Assembly: GCF_902859945.1 (NCBI RefSeq)
Contig: NZ_CADIKL010000003.1
Coordinates: 186,001-250,000, forward strand
From: Paraburkholderia caffeinitolerans
Lineage (GTDB): Bacteria > Pseudomonadota > Gammaproteobacteria > Burkholderiales > Burkholderiaceae
Direction: 5' to 3'
DNA length: 64,000 bases
Position numbers and translations under genes: made by a program
In this document: positions 23,432 through 30,765 of the stretch, piece by piece
Layout of the letters: the number at the start of each line of letters is the position of its first letter
How positions within the stretch are numbered: the stretch's first letter is position 1
Notes under the pieces: generated by a model
Databases searched by the model: none
Told to the model about the DNA's origin: nothing
The model's input: only the letters and a program-made list of their open reading frames with translations

Positions 23432-24589
23432 ATGCCATATGCACGACCAACATTGACCGATTTACGGTCGCAAGTGGCGTCCGACATCGCTTCGAGCGTA
23501 CAGGGATCGGACCCACTTCTCCGATATTCGAATCTCAAGATTACGGGTGACGCTCAGGCGGCGCTCGCCTATTTGCACTTCGGCTACATCGATTGGATCG
23601 CAAAACAGGCGGTTCCGTGGACGGCGACAGATGAATATCTCGCCGCATGGGGCGCGCTGAAGAACATCACGAAAAAGGATGCTACGGCGGCGACAGGCTC
23701 GGTGACCTTTGCGGGGTCGTCGGGCACGATCAGCGCGGGGGAGTCGTTTGTCCTAGGCGATGGCACGACGTACACGGCGACCTCGTCTGGGACGATGGCG
23801 GCGGGGAGTGTGACCGTGACGGCTCAGGCGGCGGTCGCGGGCGCTGCCGGGAACTGCGCGGCGGGTGTTGTCATGACGCTCGCGACAGCCATTCCCGGTA
23901 TCCAGTCAAACGGCGTTGCGGCGACGGCATTCACGGGCGGTGCCGATCAGGAGACCGACGAGGCGTTCAGTGAGCGCGTCATTGCAGCCTATCAGACCTC
24001 GCCGCAGGGCGGCGCCAAAGGAGACTACGTCACCTGGGCAACGGACGTCGCAGGCGTGACGCGCGCATGGTGCGCGCCGAGCGGATTCGGCGCCGGGACA
24101 GTTGTCGTCTATGTGATGCTCGACAATGCGAACGCGGCTCACAACGGGTTCCCGCAAGGCACAAACGGAATTTCATCGAGCGACGTATTGCCGAATGGCA
24201 ATCCGCGCGGGACGGTCGCGACCGGCGATCAGTTGACGATCGCCAATGCGATCTATCCCGAGCAGCCGGTCACGCCGCTCGTCTATGTCTGCGCGCCGTT
24301 GCCAAATACGCTGAATTTCACGATCAGCGGACTCACGAGCGCGAGCACGGCGACGCGCGCCGCGGTTCAGGCGGCAATCACGGAGGTGCTCGTCTCCTAC
24401 GGCGATCCCCGCGCCGGAACGATTGACCTCTCCCATATCGAGGCGGCGATTGCCGCGGTATCGGGTACAGCGGGTTTCGTCATCACATCGATTACCGGAA
24501 CGCAGGGCGGCACGACGACGCCCTATACGGGGAACATCACGTCTCTGACCGGGTATCTCCCCGTGCTCGGCGGCGTGACGTTCCCGTAA
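23432..24589 (+). CDS. baseplate J-like wedge protein, Mu gp47
   Basis: ATG 23432 is preferred over a start inside the previous gene. The 385-residue product is a gpJ/gp47 protein: RPTLTDLRSQVASDI, then an Ig-like insert, then AVPGIQSNGVAATAFTGGADQETDEAF-type conserved core (GGADQETDEAFSERVI, PQGGAKGDYVTWA). It forms the periphery of the baseplate, connecting to the fibres. Confidence 0.92.
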   Translation: MPYARPTLTDLRSQVASDIASSVQGSDPLLRYSNLKITGDAQAALAYLHFGYIDWIAKQAVPWTATDEYLAAWGALKNITKKDATAATGSVTFAGSSGTISAGESFVLGDGTTYTATSSGTMAAGSVTVTAQAAVAGAAGNCAAGVVMTLATAIPGIQSNGVAATAFTGGADQETDEAFSERVIAAYQTSPQGGAKGDYVTWATDVAGVTRAWCAPSGFGAGTVVVYVMLDNANAAHNGFPQGTNGISSSDVLPNGNPRGTVATGDQLTIANAIYPEQPVTPLVYVCAPLPNTLNFTISGLTSASTATRAAVQAAITEVLVSYGDPRAGTIDLSHIEAAIAAVSGTAGFVITSITGTQGGTTTPYTGNITSLTGYLPVLGGVTFP

Positions 24590-24598
24590 GGAGGCATC

Positions 24599-25195
24599 AT
24601 GACGGCTCCCGTCTATTCTGCGAATGATTTCGCCCTCGCGCTACAGGCGTTGATGCCGATCGGGAAGGTCTGGCCTCGCGACGCGGACGCACTTCAATCG
24701 CAGGTTTTTAACGGACTTGCGGCGGTATATGAGCGCAGTTCTGAGCGAGCGCAAAACCTGATTTCTGATGCTTTCCCGGCAAGTACAGTGGAACTTCTGC
24801 CGGAATGGGAAAGCACGCTCGGGCTTCCCGACCCGTGCGCCGGGACTTCGCCGACGATTCAGCAGCGACGGAATCAGGTTGTCGCACGGTTCGCGAACAG
24901 CGGCGGACAGTCCGCAGCGTACTACATCAACTTTTCGCTGAATCTCGGCTACACGGTCACGGTCCGTCAATACGCGCCGTTTCGCTGTGGGCAAAGCCGA
25001 TGCGGCGACTCGCTCGGCGGCGTCGATTGGTTTTACACCTGGGCGATACACGCTCCGCTCAACACGGTTACGCGATTCAGGGCTGGGAGTTCCACAGCGG
25101 GCGAGGCGCTCGCTACTTGGAATAACAAAGTCCTCGAATGTGAGCTTTCTTCAGTTTCGCCCGCGCATACCTACCTATTGTTCCAATACTCGTAA
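24599..25195 (+). CDS. baseplate/tail protein, Mu gp48 (DUF2313)
   Basis: ATG 24599 follows AAGGAGG. The 198-residue product begins with ALALQALMPIGKVWPRD and holds ELLPEWESTLGLPD and RRNQVVARF, the DUF2313/YmfQ pattern found between gp47 and the fibre gene. A cysteine pair (FRCGQSRCGD) lies near residue 127. It likely joins fibre to baseplate. Confidence 0.9.
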   Translation: MTAPVYSANDFALALQALMPIGKVWPRDADALQSQVFNGLAAVYERSSERAQNLISDAFPASTVELLPEWESTLGLPDPCAGTSPTIQQRRNQVVARFANSGGQSAAYYINFSLNLGYTVTVRQYAPFRCGQSRCGDSLGGVDWFYTWAIHAPLNTVTRFRAGSSTAGEALATWNNKVLECELSSVSPAHTYLLFQYS

Positions 25196-25204
25196 GGACA
25201 TCGA

Positions 25205-26548
25205 ATGTATCAGATTGATGTTTCGACCGCGGCAAGCACGCAGCCTGCTTCGACCGCGCTCGGGACGACCGGCTATTTCACTGACGGCAATGCGGCAACC
25301 GGTGTTGCTGCGACGGTAGTCCCGGCTGAGTTCTTGAACGCACTCATGCTGGAAATCATGAATGCCATTACGGGGGCGGGTCTCGCGCTCTCGAAGTCGT
25401 CGTTCAATCAGCTATACACAGCGATTAAGACGATCGGTCAATCCGGGTCGTCGAATTATGCCGCAGACTTCGGTGTCGCGAATGCTTATGCAGCGACCTA
25501 CAGTCCGACGGTGTCTTCGCCGTCAGACGGTATGGCCCGCACGTTCAAAGTCAAGACGACGAATACGGGAGCGTCGACGTTCATCCTTGACGGCTCGGGT
25601 ACGTCTTACCCGATCTATGGGCTCAATGGCGCCGCGTTGCAGGGGGGCGAATTGACGGCAAACGGGATCGCCGTCATTCGATTTAATTCGTCGCTATCGT
25701 CTTCGGGAGCTTGGGTCCTGTATCACTGCGGCGCGTCTCCGATGCAGGTCGCGCCCGCGACGCAGAGTCAGCATGCAGTCCAACTCGCCCAAGCACAGTC
25801 GATGGGGGCGCTGGTAGGCGGGCAAGGCATCACTGCGTATCTCTCAACGGCTGGCACAAGCGTTCAGTTCGCGATCCAGCAAGTTTTGATGGCTTCGAGT
25901 ATTGGTGGCGCGCGTCAGATCATTGGGGGTGTTTCGCCTACGCTCAATATTGCGACGGTCGGGGCGAATGGGATGGACACGGGGTCGGCGCCTGTGAGTG
26001 GAGCGCTCGCTGTTTATGCGATTTATAATCCAGCGACGCAAACAACCGCAACTCTTGCGCAATCGGTTGGAAGCGCGCCATCGCCTGTATATAGCGGTGC
26101 AAATATGCCCGCAGGCTACGTCGATTCGGCGCTTATTTCGATTCTGAGTACGAACGCTAGCGGCCAAATCACGCCGTTCGAACAAAAGAATCGAAAGATT
26201 TTCACGGCCCGCGCAGGTGTATTTGGCACCACGACGAACGGCGGAACTACGTGGCATCAGCAAAGCTTCGGCGGCTTCGCCCCGCCTGGAGCTTTGACCA
26301 TTACGGGCGACTACAATGCAACCGCAACCTCGTCGAGCAATCCTGTCTTTAATATGGGAGTGGGTTCGGACACTAACGGCATCGGCAATCAAACGACGAA
26401 TTCGACGTTCCCTTCCGGGTGTGGCCCCTCAGCGCCGTTCATTGACATTGCGTGCGATACGAGCCGAAACCTGTATCTCTATTACAACGTTACTGGCTCT
26501 CCAACTGCGGTGAATTTTTCGTTCTTCGCGAGCGCGTACACGTTCTAA
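25205..26548 (+). CDS. tail fibre protein
   Basis: ATG 25205 follows AAGGACATCGA. The 447-residue product has a fibre-type N-terminus (GYFTDGNAATGVAATVVPAEFLNALMLEIMNAI) that attaches to the baseplate. A repetitive Ser/Thr/Ala/Gly beta-rich shaft follows, then a C-terminal tip ending in aromatic residues, which should bind the host receptor. The tip is expected to vary between related phages. A 64-residue gene follows. Confidence 0.88.
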   Translation: MYQIDVSTAASTQPASTALGTTGYFTDGNAATGVAATVVPAEFLNALMLEIMNAITGAGLALSKSSFNQLYTAIKTIGQSGSSNYAADFGVANAYAATYSPTVSSPSDGMARTFKVKTTNTGASTFILDGSGTSYPIYGLNGAALQGGELTANGIAVIRFNSSLSSSGAWVLYHCGASPMQVAPATQSQHAVQLAQAQSMGALVGGQGITAYLSTAGTSVQFAIQQVLMASSIGGARQIIGGVSPTLNIATVGANGMDTGSAPVSGALAVYAIYNPATQTTATLAQSVGSAPSPVYSGANMPAGYVDSALISILSTNASGQITPFEQKNRKIFTARAGVFGTTTNGGTTWHQQSFGGFAPPGALTITGDYNATATSSSNPVFNMGVGSDTNGIGNQTTNSTFPSGCGPSAPFIDIACDTSRNLYLYYNVTGSPTAVNFSFFASAYTF

Positions 26549-26557
26549 GGAATTCAG

Positions 26558-26752
26558 ATGGCAAGTGCAGAAAATGTCGCTTTCTTAGACTCTACGGAAA
26601 CGGTTATCGTTGCGTGGAGTCTCGCCCCTATTGTGGATAAAACGACCTATCCGAACATCGGCACCGTGCTGACGGACGACGCGCGATATAAGTCGTTCTA
26701 TGATAGCTTCCCAGCCATGCAAGCCGCGATGCCAGCACCTTCTGGATCATGA
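26558..26752 (+). CDS. small protein after the tail fibre
   Basis: ATG 26558 starts 64 codons 9 bases after the fibre gene. The product has a beta-like N-terminus and a hydrophilic tail ending in MPAPSGS. Position suggests a fibre-tip or fibre-assembly protein. No family is recognised, and it is shorter than known assembly chaperones. Confidence 0.5.
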   Translation: MASAENVAFLDSTETVIVAWSLAPIVDKTTYPNIGTVLTDDARYKSFYDSFPAMQAAMPAPSGS

Positions 26753-26765
26753 CCGCGGCGCGCGC

Positions 26766-27536
26766 CTATTGCAGCATTGCCGCAACGATTGGCTGAAGCG
26801 TTTTGAAGTATTGCTGCTCCTTGGACGCGTAGCCAGCATCAGACGGATGGATGCAATCAGGCTGAAGGTAGGTTTCCCACCAATTTTGAATCGGAAACCA
26901 TGCCTCGTAATTCGGAAGCACTGAAACACCCATCTGGTTTCCGGTCTGATCCATCGCCAGCACGAAGCTCATATCATCACGCTTGGCAATGTTGTTCGGA
27001 CAAAGCGGATTTGGCTCCTGCAAGATTGGGCGCGCGCCCGCCGCCTGTACAAACTGAATCCACTGAATAAGGTTCGTCTTGTAAGTAGCTAGGTCGTAAT
27101 TGTTGTAGTCGTTTATCTCGCTGTTGGTCAACACAATATCCGGTTTGACTGTGGCAAGGCGCTCAGCGAGCGTGCCCTTGCCTGCATAGTTCTGACCGGA
27201 AATGTCGTTTGCCAGCGTTGATCCCGAAGCGGTCTTGTCTACGATCGTCACCCGGCCAGCGCCGAAGGCTGCGTCCATATCGCGTTGCATGAGTACAGCA
27301 GGATTGTTGGGGATTTGGTTGGGAATCTGTGGGACTTCAGTGGGATTGAAGCCAAGATTCGTGCTGTCTCCATCCAGCATGATGATAAGAGTCTTTGGCG
27401 CCTTGTCAGGTTGCGTCGCCGCCGTTGTTAATGCGGATTGGGTCGGGCTTCCGCCGCCGCCGCCACATCCGCTGCATGCCAATACGAGCATTCCCAAGAA
27501 GGATGCGATCGCCCCGCGCGCCATTTGTTTTCCCAT
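26766..27536 (-). CDS. SGNH-hydrolase lipoprotein (phage moron)
   Basis: Read leftward from ATG 27536 (ATG 27524 is a good alternative). The 256-residue protein starts with a lipoprotein-type signal (ASFLGMLVLACSGC) followed by five Gly. All SGNH blocks are present: LDGDSTNLG with nucleophile Ser, the block-II Gly in TASGSTLAN, SEINDYN with Asn, and DCIHPSDAGY with the Asp-His pair. Such enzymes remove acyl groups from glycans or lipids at the cell surface. It lies on the opposite strand to the tail genes, downstream of the HTH gene, so it is probably expressed in the lysogen. Substrate is unknown. Confidence 0.8.
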   Translation of the reverse strand: MGKQMARGAIASFLGMLVLACSGCGGGGGSPTQSALTTAATQPDKAPKTLIIMLDGDSTNLGFNPTEVPQIPNQIPNNPAVLMQRDMDAAFGAGRVTIVDKTASGSTLANDISGQNYAGKGTLAERLATVKPDIVLTNSEINDYNNYDLATYKTNLIQWIQFVQAAGARPILQEPNPLCPNNIAKRDDMSFVLAMDQTGNQMGVSVLPNYEAWFPIQNWWETYLQPDCIHPSDAGYASKEQQYFKTLQPIVAAMLQ

Positions 27537-27583
27537 TCTTTTGTATAACGTGGCGCGATTGTACACGTCGCTAGGCGAGGGGA

Positions 27584-27862
27584 TTACTCTCGTTCGTCGG
27601 TATCCGCTGAAAGGTCGATGACCGCCCCAAGCTTCCGCATGCGCTGAAGTACGCGCTCGATCGTTGAGGGTTCCAATTCCAATTGCGCCATCGCAAAGAA
27701 CAGGACATGCGGGCTGATTCCCTGTGGATCGGGACCGCCTGTGTACTTGCGCCAGTGTCTGCCGCCCGATAAGCCGAAGAGTTTTGCCATCTGGGCGCTG
27801 GATAGACCAAGTTCTTCCTTGAGGCGCGCTAGCTCGTCTGCGGTGGGTGGTTGATAGAGCAT
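27584..27862 (-). CDS. HTH (XRE-like) regulator of the moron
   Basis: ATG 27862 read leftward gives 92 residues; a GTG at 27892 would add ten. The N-terminal third holds a helix-turn-helix (ELARLKEELGLSSAQMAKLFGL). The following HWRKYTGG and the C-terminal helices (LFFAMAQLELEPSTIERVLQRM) match small phage Cro/CI-like proteins. It lies 47 bases upstream of the SGNH gene in the same direction, and its own promoter contains a palindrome, so autoregulation is likely. Confidence 0.65.
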   Translation of the reverse strand: MLYQPPTADELARLKEELGLSSAQMAKLFGLSGGRHWRKYTGGPDPQGISPHVLFFAMAQLELEPSTIERVLQRMRKLGAVIDLSADTDERE

Positions 27863-27958
27863 GTCGTGGTTGCCAAGTGCCAAGAAAGGCACGGAAAAAT
27901 TTTTTCATTGTGTCCTCATCGGATGGAGGGCCGCGCATACGCGCAGCCGCTATCCATA

Positions 27959-27987
27959 AAGCTAGGCCTAATCGGCCTAAGTGTCAA
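27959..27987 (-). promoter_or_regulatory. moron promoter with operator palindrome in its spacer
   Basis: On the minus strand TTGACA (27982-27987) is a perfect -35 box, followed by a 17-base spacer and TAGCTT as a weak -10 (27959-27964). The palindrome TAGGCC-N5-GGCCTA at 27963-27979 fills the spacer. A bound dimer would block RNA polymerase. Confidence 0.6.
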
Positions 27988-27999
27988 GAGTAATCAATC

Positions 28000-28022
28000 G
28001 CCGCCCACTTGGCGGCTTTTTT
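28000..28022 (+). terminator. intrinsic terminator directly before the lysis genes
   Basis: GCCGCC pairs with GGCGGC around CACTT, followed by six T that run into the ATG at 28023. On the plus strand it would stop transcription coming from the tail region before the lysis cassette. Confidence 0.8.
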
Positions 28023-28034
28023 ATGGGATTCCGG

Positions 28035-28334
28035 ATGGATACAACGGCAATGGCCGAAGTCGGATGCGCGCTTTTCAGCGCGCTCGGCGGTGTATTCGCG
28101 TACCTGTGGCGTCGCTCCGAGGGGCAGCGAGACAAGGCGATTCAGTTGCACGGGGACGCGATTTCAAATCTGAAGGAGTCGCAAAGCGCCTTCGAACTCT
28201 TCGCGGCGCGTACATACGTGACGAGTCACACGCTCGAAACGGCAATCGGCAACTTCAATCGTGCGGTCGAAGCGATTTTCCAGAAGCTCGACAAGATCGA
28301 CGACAAGCTCGACAAAAAGGCGGACAAGCCGTGA
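28035..28334 (+). CDS. membrane-anchored coiled-coil protein of the lysis cassette
   Basis: ATG 28035 is preceded by GGGA; an ATG at 28023 abuts the terminator and is less likely. The 99-residue product has one N-terminal membrane span (EVGCALFSALGGVFAYLW) followed by a charged helical part that ends in a heptad-like KLDKIDDKLDKKADK. Its place before the endolysin suggests a holin or antiholin role, but the soluble coiled coil is unusual for a holin. The last 4 bases overlap the endolysin start. Confidence 0.6.
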   Translation: MDTTAMAEVGCALFSALGGVFAYLWRRSEGQRDKAIQLHGDAISNLKESQSAFELFAARTYVTSHTLETAIGNFNRAVEAIFQKLDKIDDKLDKKADKP

Positions 28335-28978
28335 TCGTAAGTGCCTCTTTGCTAGTCGCATGCGGTGCGAGCAAGGCCGACGCCGCGAACTATGCTGTTC
28401 CGCTGCGTGCAGCGTGTGACCGCTACAGCATCAATACGCCACAGCGGCTAGCGGCCTTCCTTGCTCAGATCGGGCATGAGTCGGCGTCTCTCTCGTCGAC
28501 GTCGGAGTCGTTCAACTATGCGATTCCCGCCCTGATGGCGACCTTTCCTCGCGCGATGCCGTTTGCTCTCGCGAGCAAGTACGGGCGTCAGCCAGGTGAA
28601 AAGGTGGTCCCGCTCGATCGGCAAAAGCAGATCGCCTCGATTGTCTACGCGAACAAGTACGGCAACGGGCCGACGGAAAGCGGAGACGGGTGGTCGTTTC
28701 GCGGGTCGGGGCTGATCCAGACGACTTTCAAAGCGAATTTCGAGGAGGCGGGGCACGACATCGGCGTCGACCTCGTCGCCAATCCCGACCTCCTCCGGAG
28801 CGATCCGCAGACGGCGGCGCTCGCCGCGGGCTTCTACTGGATCAATCACGGACTCAACGCGCTCGCAGACAGCGGCAACTTTGACGCCGTGACCCGCCGC
28901 ATCAATCCCGCAATGGCGGGCAAGCCGGATCGCGACGCGCGTTATGCGGTCGCTCGAAAGGCGCTCGGGCTCTCGTAA
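28331..28978 (+). CDS. endolysin, glycoside hydrolase family 19
   Basis: GTG 28331 overlaps the stop of the upstream gene (GTGA). The 215-residue product is a family 19 chitinase-type muramidase: FLAQIGHESASL with the catalytic Glu50, GDGWSFRGSGLIQTTFKANF, and ATRRINPAMAGKPDRDARY-like end (TRRINPAMAGKPDRDAR). It degrades peptidoglycan at the end of the lytic cycle. The first residues are moderately hydrophobic (IVSASLLVACGAS) but do not form a convincing signal peptide, so release probably needs the holin. Confidence 0.9.
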   Translation: MIVSASLLVACGASKADAANYAVPLRAACDRYSINTPQRLAAFLAQIGHESASLSSTSESFNYAIPALMATFPRAMPFALASKYGRQPGEKVVPLDRQKQIASIVYANKYGNGPTESGDGWSFRGSGLIQTTFKANFEEAGHDIGVDLVANPDLLRSDPQTAALAAGFYWINHGLNALADSGNFDAVTRRINPAMAGKPDRDARYAVARKALGLS

Positions 28979-29009
28979 CCTCTATTTCGCCGCGCTGCGG
29001 CTTCTCCCC

Positions 29010-29444
29010 ATGCAGATCGCACACGAACACGAACAGCGGGAAACGATCGTCATTGATCGGTTTTACCCGGACCATCCGCCGCGGACCGAGTCGTCGCTCT
29101 TCCGGTGCACGAAACATCACCTGATCCATGACCTCGATACGCCGTGTTTCGCGTGCGGGACGAAGGAGGGCCGCGAGGTCCATCACTTCCATGCCGAATG
29201 GGCTGATGCGAACGGAATCGACTGGGACAAGATGCGCCGTCTACATCCGGCCTTCGACTGGGCGAACTACCGGGAGCCGACGGACTTCATCGACAGCGAA
29301 TACAACATGATGGTCCTCTGCGCGAAACACCATCGCGGCAAGGATCACGGCATCCATATGCTTCCGTTCCCCCTGTGGCAAATGCAGGTCAACAAACGCG
29401 CGGACTTCGTTTTCTCGCCCGACGAAGCGCCGACCATTCACTAA
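29010..29444 (+). CDS. HNH-like zinc-binding protein inside the lysis cassette
   Basis: ATG 29010 starts 144 residues. The pattern CFACGTKEGREVHHFHAEW, followed by NMMVLCAKHHRGKDHGIHMLP, gives a CxxC pair, a double His and a CxxH pair, as in HNH nucleases with a structural zinc. An Asn of the last helix cannot be fixed with certainty. It is placed between endolysin and holin-like genes, an unusual spot for a nuclease. Nuclease activity is inferred. Confidence 0.6.
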   Translation: MQIAHEHEQRETIVIDRFYPDHPPRTESSLFRCTKHHLIHDLDTPCFACGTKEGREVHHFHAEWADANGIDWDKMRRLHPAFDWANYREPTDFIDSEYNMMVLCAKHHRGKDHGIHMLPFPLWQMQVNKRADFVFSPDEAPTIH

Positions 29445-29454
29445 AGGAGCTGAC

Positions 29455-29673
29455 ATGCTCGAAAAACTGAGGAAGCTCGGGGAGCTAGTGACGGGCGACG
29501 ATAACAAGACAATCGAGCCCGCGTATACGTGGTCGGCTGTCGTGATCGTCGTCGGTCTTGGGCTCGAAGTGTTCAGCGTCGTAACCGGAAAGCCGTTCGA
29601 CTTTCAGGCTTACGGTATCGGCGCCGTGGGATTGCTCGGCGGGCTCGGCCTGTCGGCGAAAATCGGGAAGTAA
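29455..29673 (+). CDS. holin-like membrane protein, 72 aa
   Basis: ATG 29455 follows AAAGGAGC. The 72-residue product has two hydrophobic spans (YTWSAVVIVVGLGLEVFSVV and a Gly-rich GIGAVGLLGGLGLSA) joined by a short loop, with a charged N-terminus. Size and topology fit a class II holin. It lies directly before Rz/Rz1. Confidence 0.72.
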   Translation: MLEKLRKLGELVTGDDNKTIEPAYTWSAVVIVVGLGLEVFSVVTGKPFDFQAYGIGAVGLLGGLGLSAKIGK

Positions 29674-29682
29674 GGGAGGAGT

Positions 29683-30084
29683 ATGCAATTCACGCTTATA
29701 GCGAAGCTCGCCGCGATCGGTGCGCTCGCTCTCGCGTTGCTTGGGCTCGGCGCATATGGCGCGTCGAGGCACTATGCGCCGATCGTCGCGGGGCTCAATC
29801 AGCAGCTTGGCAAGGCTAGTCAGGCGATCGCCGACGATCAGGCCGCGTTCGGCACGCTGAAGAGTGCTGCTGAGCTTCAGAACACGTCGATCCTCGCCCT
29901 CCAGAAGGAGGCAGACACGCGGGCCGCGCAAGCCGCGTCAGCCGTCGCAGCGGCGGACGCACAGAACGTGTCACATCAGAGTCGCGCCGCGGTGCTACTC
30001 GCCAGCAAGCCCGACGCAGCCTCGGACGTGTGCGCCGCAGCGTCGGCACTCATCGACGCGCAAATCAAGGAGGATCGGAAATGA
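29683..30084 (+). CDS. i-spanin (Rz-like)
   Basis: ATG 29683 follows GGGAGGA. The 133-residue product has an N-terminal membrane anchor (LAAIGALALALLGLGAYGAS) followed by a long Ala/Gln-rich periplasmic helix. This is the Rz topology, spanning the periplasm to the outer-membrane partner. Its stop overlaps the Rz1 start (ATGA at 30081). Confidence 0.8.
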   Translation: MQFTLIAKLAAIGALALALLGLGAYGASRHYAPIVAGLNQQLGKASQAIADDQAAFGTLKSAAELQNTSILALQKEADTRAAQAASAVAAADAQNVSHQSRAAVLLASKPDAASDVCAAASALIDAQIKEDRK

Positions 30085-30356
30085 AGATGATGCTCGCGGC
30101 ATGTGCCGTCGCGATCATGCTGTCGGCGTGTCAGACGGCTCCCCAATCCTACGCGCCCGCTCCGGTTGTGACTCAGGTCGACAAAGCCGTCCCGGTGCCG
30201 TGCAAGGTCGGGGAAGTGCAAAAACCTGATTTCGCTTTCGACAGTCTCGCGCTCGGCGCCGACATTTACACGCAAGCGAAGACGCTGCTCGCTGACCGCG
30301 AGGAGCGCAAAGGCTACGAGGGAAAGCTCGAAGCCGCCGTCAAGTCGTGCCAGTAA
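30081..30356 (+). CDS. o-spanin lipoprotein (Rz1-like)
   Basis: ATG 30081 overlaps the Rz stop. The 91-residue product has a short signal peptide with the lipobox LSAC (cysteine at residue 17) and then a Pro-containing extended segment (QTAPQSYAPAPVV). It should be anchored in the outer membrane and pair with the i-spanin to fuse membranes at lysis. The two genes overlap by only 4 bases rather than being nested as in lambda. Confidence 0.78.
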   Translation: MKMMLAACAVAIMLSACQTAPQSYAPAPVVTQVDKAVPVPCKVGEVQKPDFAFDSLALGADIYTQAKTLLADREERKGYEGKLEAAVKSCQ

Positions 30357-30357
30357 C

Positions 30358-30399
30358 AAAGCGCCCGCTCGGTCCTTCGGGATCGGCGGGCGCTTTTTT
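30358..30399 (+). terminator. strong intrinsic terminator of the lysis operon
   Basis: A long hairpin (AAAGCGCCCGC pairing with GCGGGCGCTTT, inner stem closed by a TTCG loop) followed by six T lies directly after the Rz1 stop. It ends the late transcript and isolates the SOS-controlled gene. Confidence 0.93.
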
Positions 30400-30437
30400 G
30401 CGTTTGTCCGGTCGTGTTGAGGTCGCGGCTATATATA

Positions 30438-30453
30438 CTGTGTTTTTATACAG
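30438..30453. promoter_or_regulatory. LexA box before the last prophage gene
   Basis: CTGT-N8-ACAG with an A/T spacer, extended symmetrically to TACTGT...ACAGTA. The inner 16 bases differ from the second box of the lexA gene in this window at only one spacer position. It ends 15 bases before the ATG at 30469, so LexA binding should block initiation. Confidence 0.9.
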
Positions 30454-30468
30454 TATCGTATCCCGGCC

Positions 30469-30765
30469 ATGCCGCATAGACCTCCACTCTCAGCCGATCG
30501 CCTCGCGCAAATTTGGGACGAGACTCCGTCTCCTGTCGTCCTTGAGTTGCTTTGGGAAATCCATCGCTTGCGCGCGACTATCTCCCGCGCAAATCAGATT
30601 CGCGCCTTTCTCGGGCCGGGTGGGAGCGGCGTCGTCCCGTCTTCGGTCTGGAGTTGCTTCGAGCGCGAGTTAGACGCCGAACCGTGCTTGACTGATAAGG
30701 CGACTCCTCGTCAGCAAGCCCTCATTGACCGGGTTGTGAATCGCCGTCGCGAGCGTGCCGAGTAA
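30469..30765 (+). CDS. LexA-controlled terminal prophage protein, possible antirepressor
   Basis: ATG 30469 starts 98 residues directly after the LexA box; no strong ribosome site is visible. The product is helical (RLAQIWDETPSPVVLELLWEIHRLRATI, then RQQALIDRVVNRRRERAE) and has a basic end. No family is recognised. An SOS-regulated gene alone at the right end, after a terminator, resembles the arrangement of tum in phage 186, whose product inactivates the repressor. Antirepressor function is inferred from position and control only. It could also be a toxin or cell-division inhibitor. Confidence 0.65.
   Translation: MPHRPPLSADRLAQIWDETPSPVVLELLWEIHRLRATISRANQIRAFLGPGGSGVVPSSVWSCFERELDAEPCLTDKATPRQQALIDRVVNRRRERAE

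Noticed and set aside
27590..27938. Minus-strand frame starting MKKFFRAFLG near 27908 as a secreted protein
   Set aside because: It runs out of frame over the HTH gene, lacks a cleavage site and its later part is shadow sequence joined to the real lipoprotein start.
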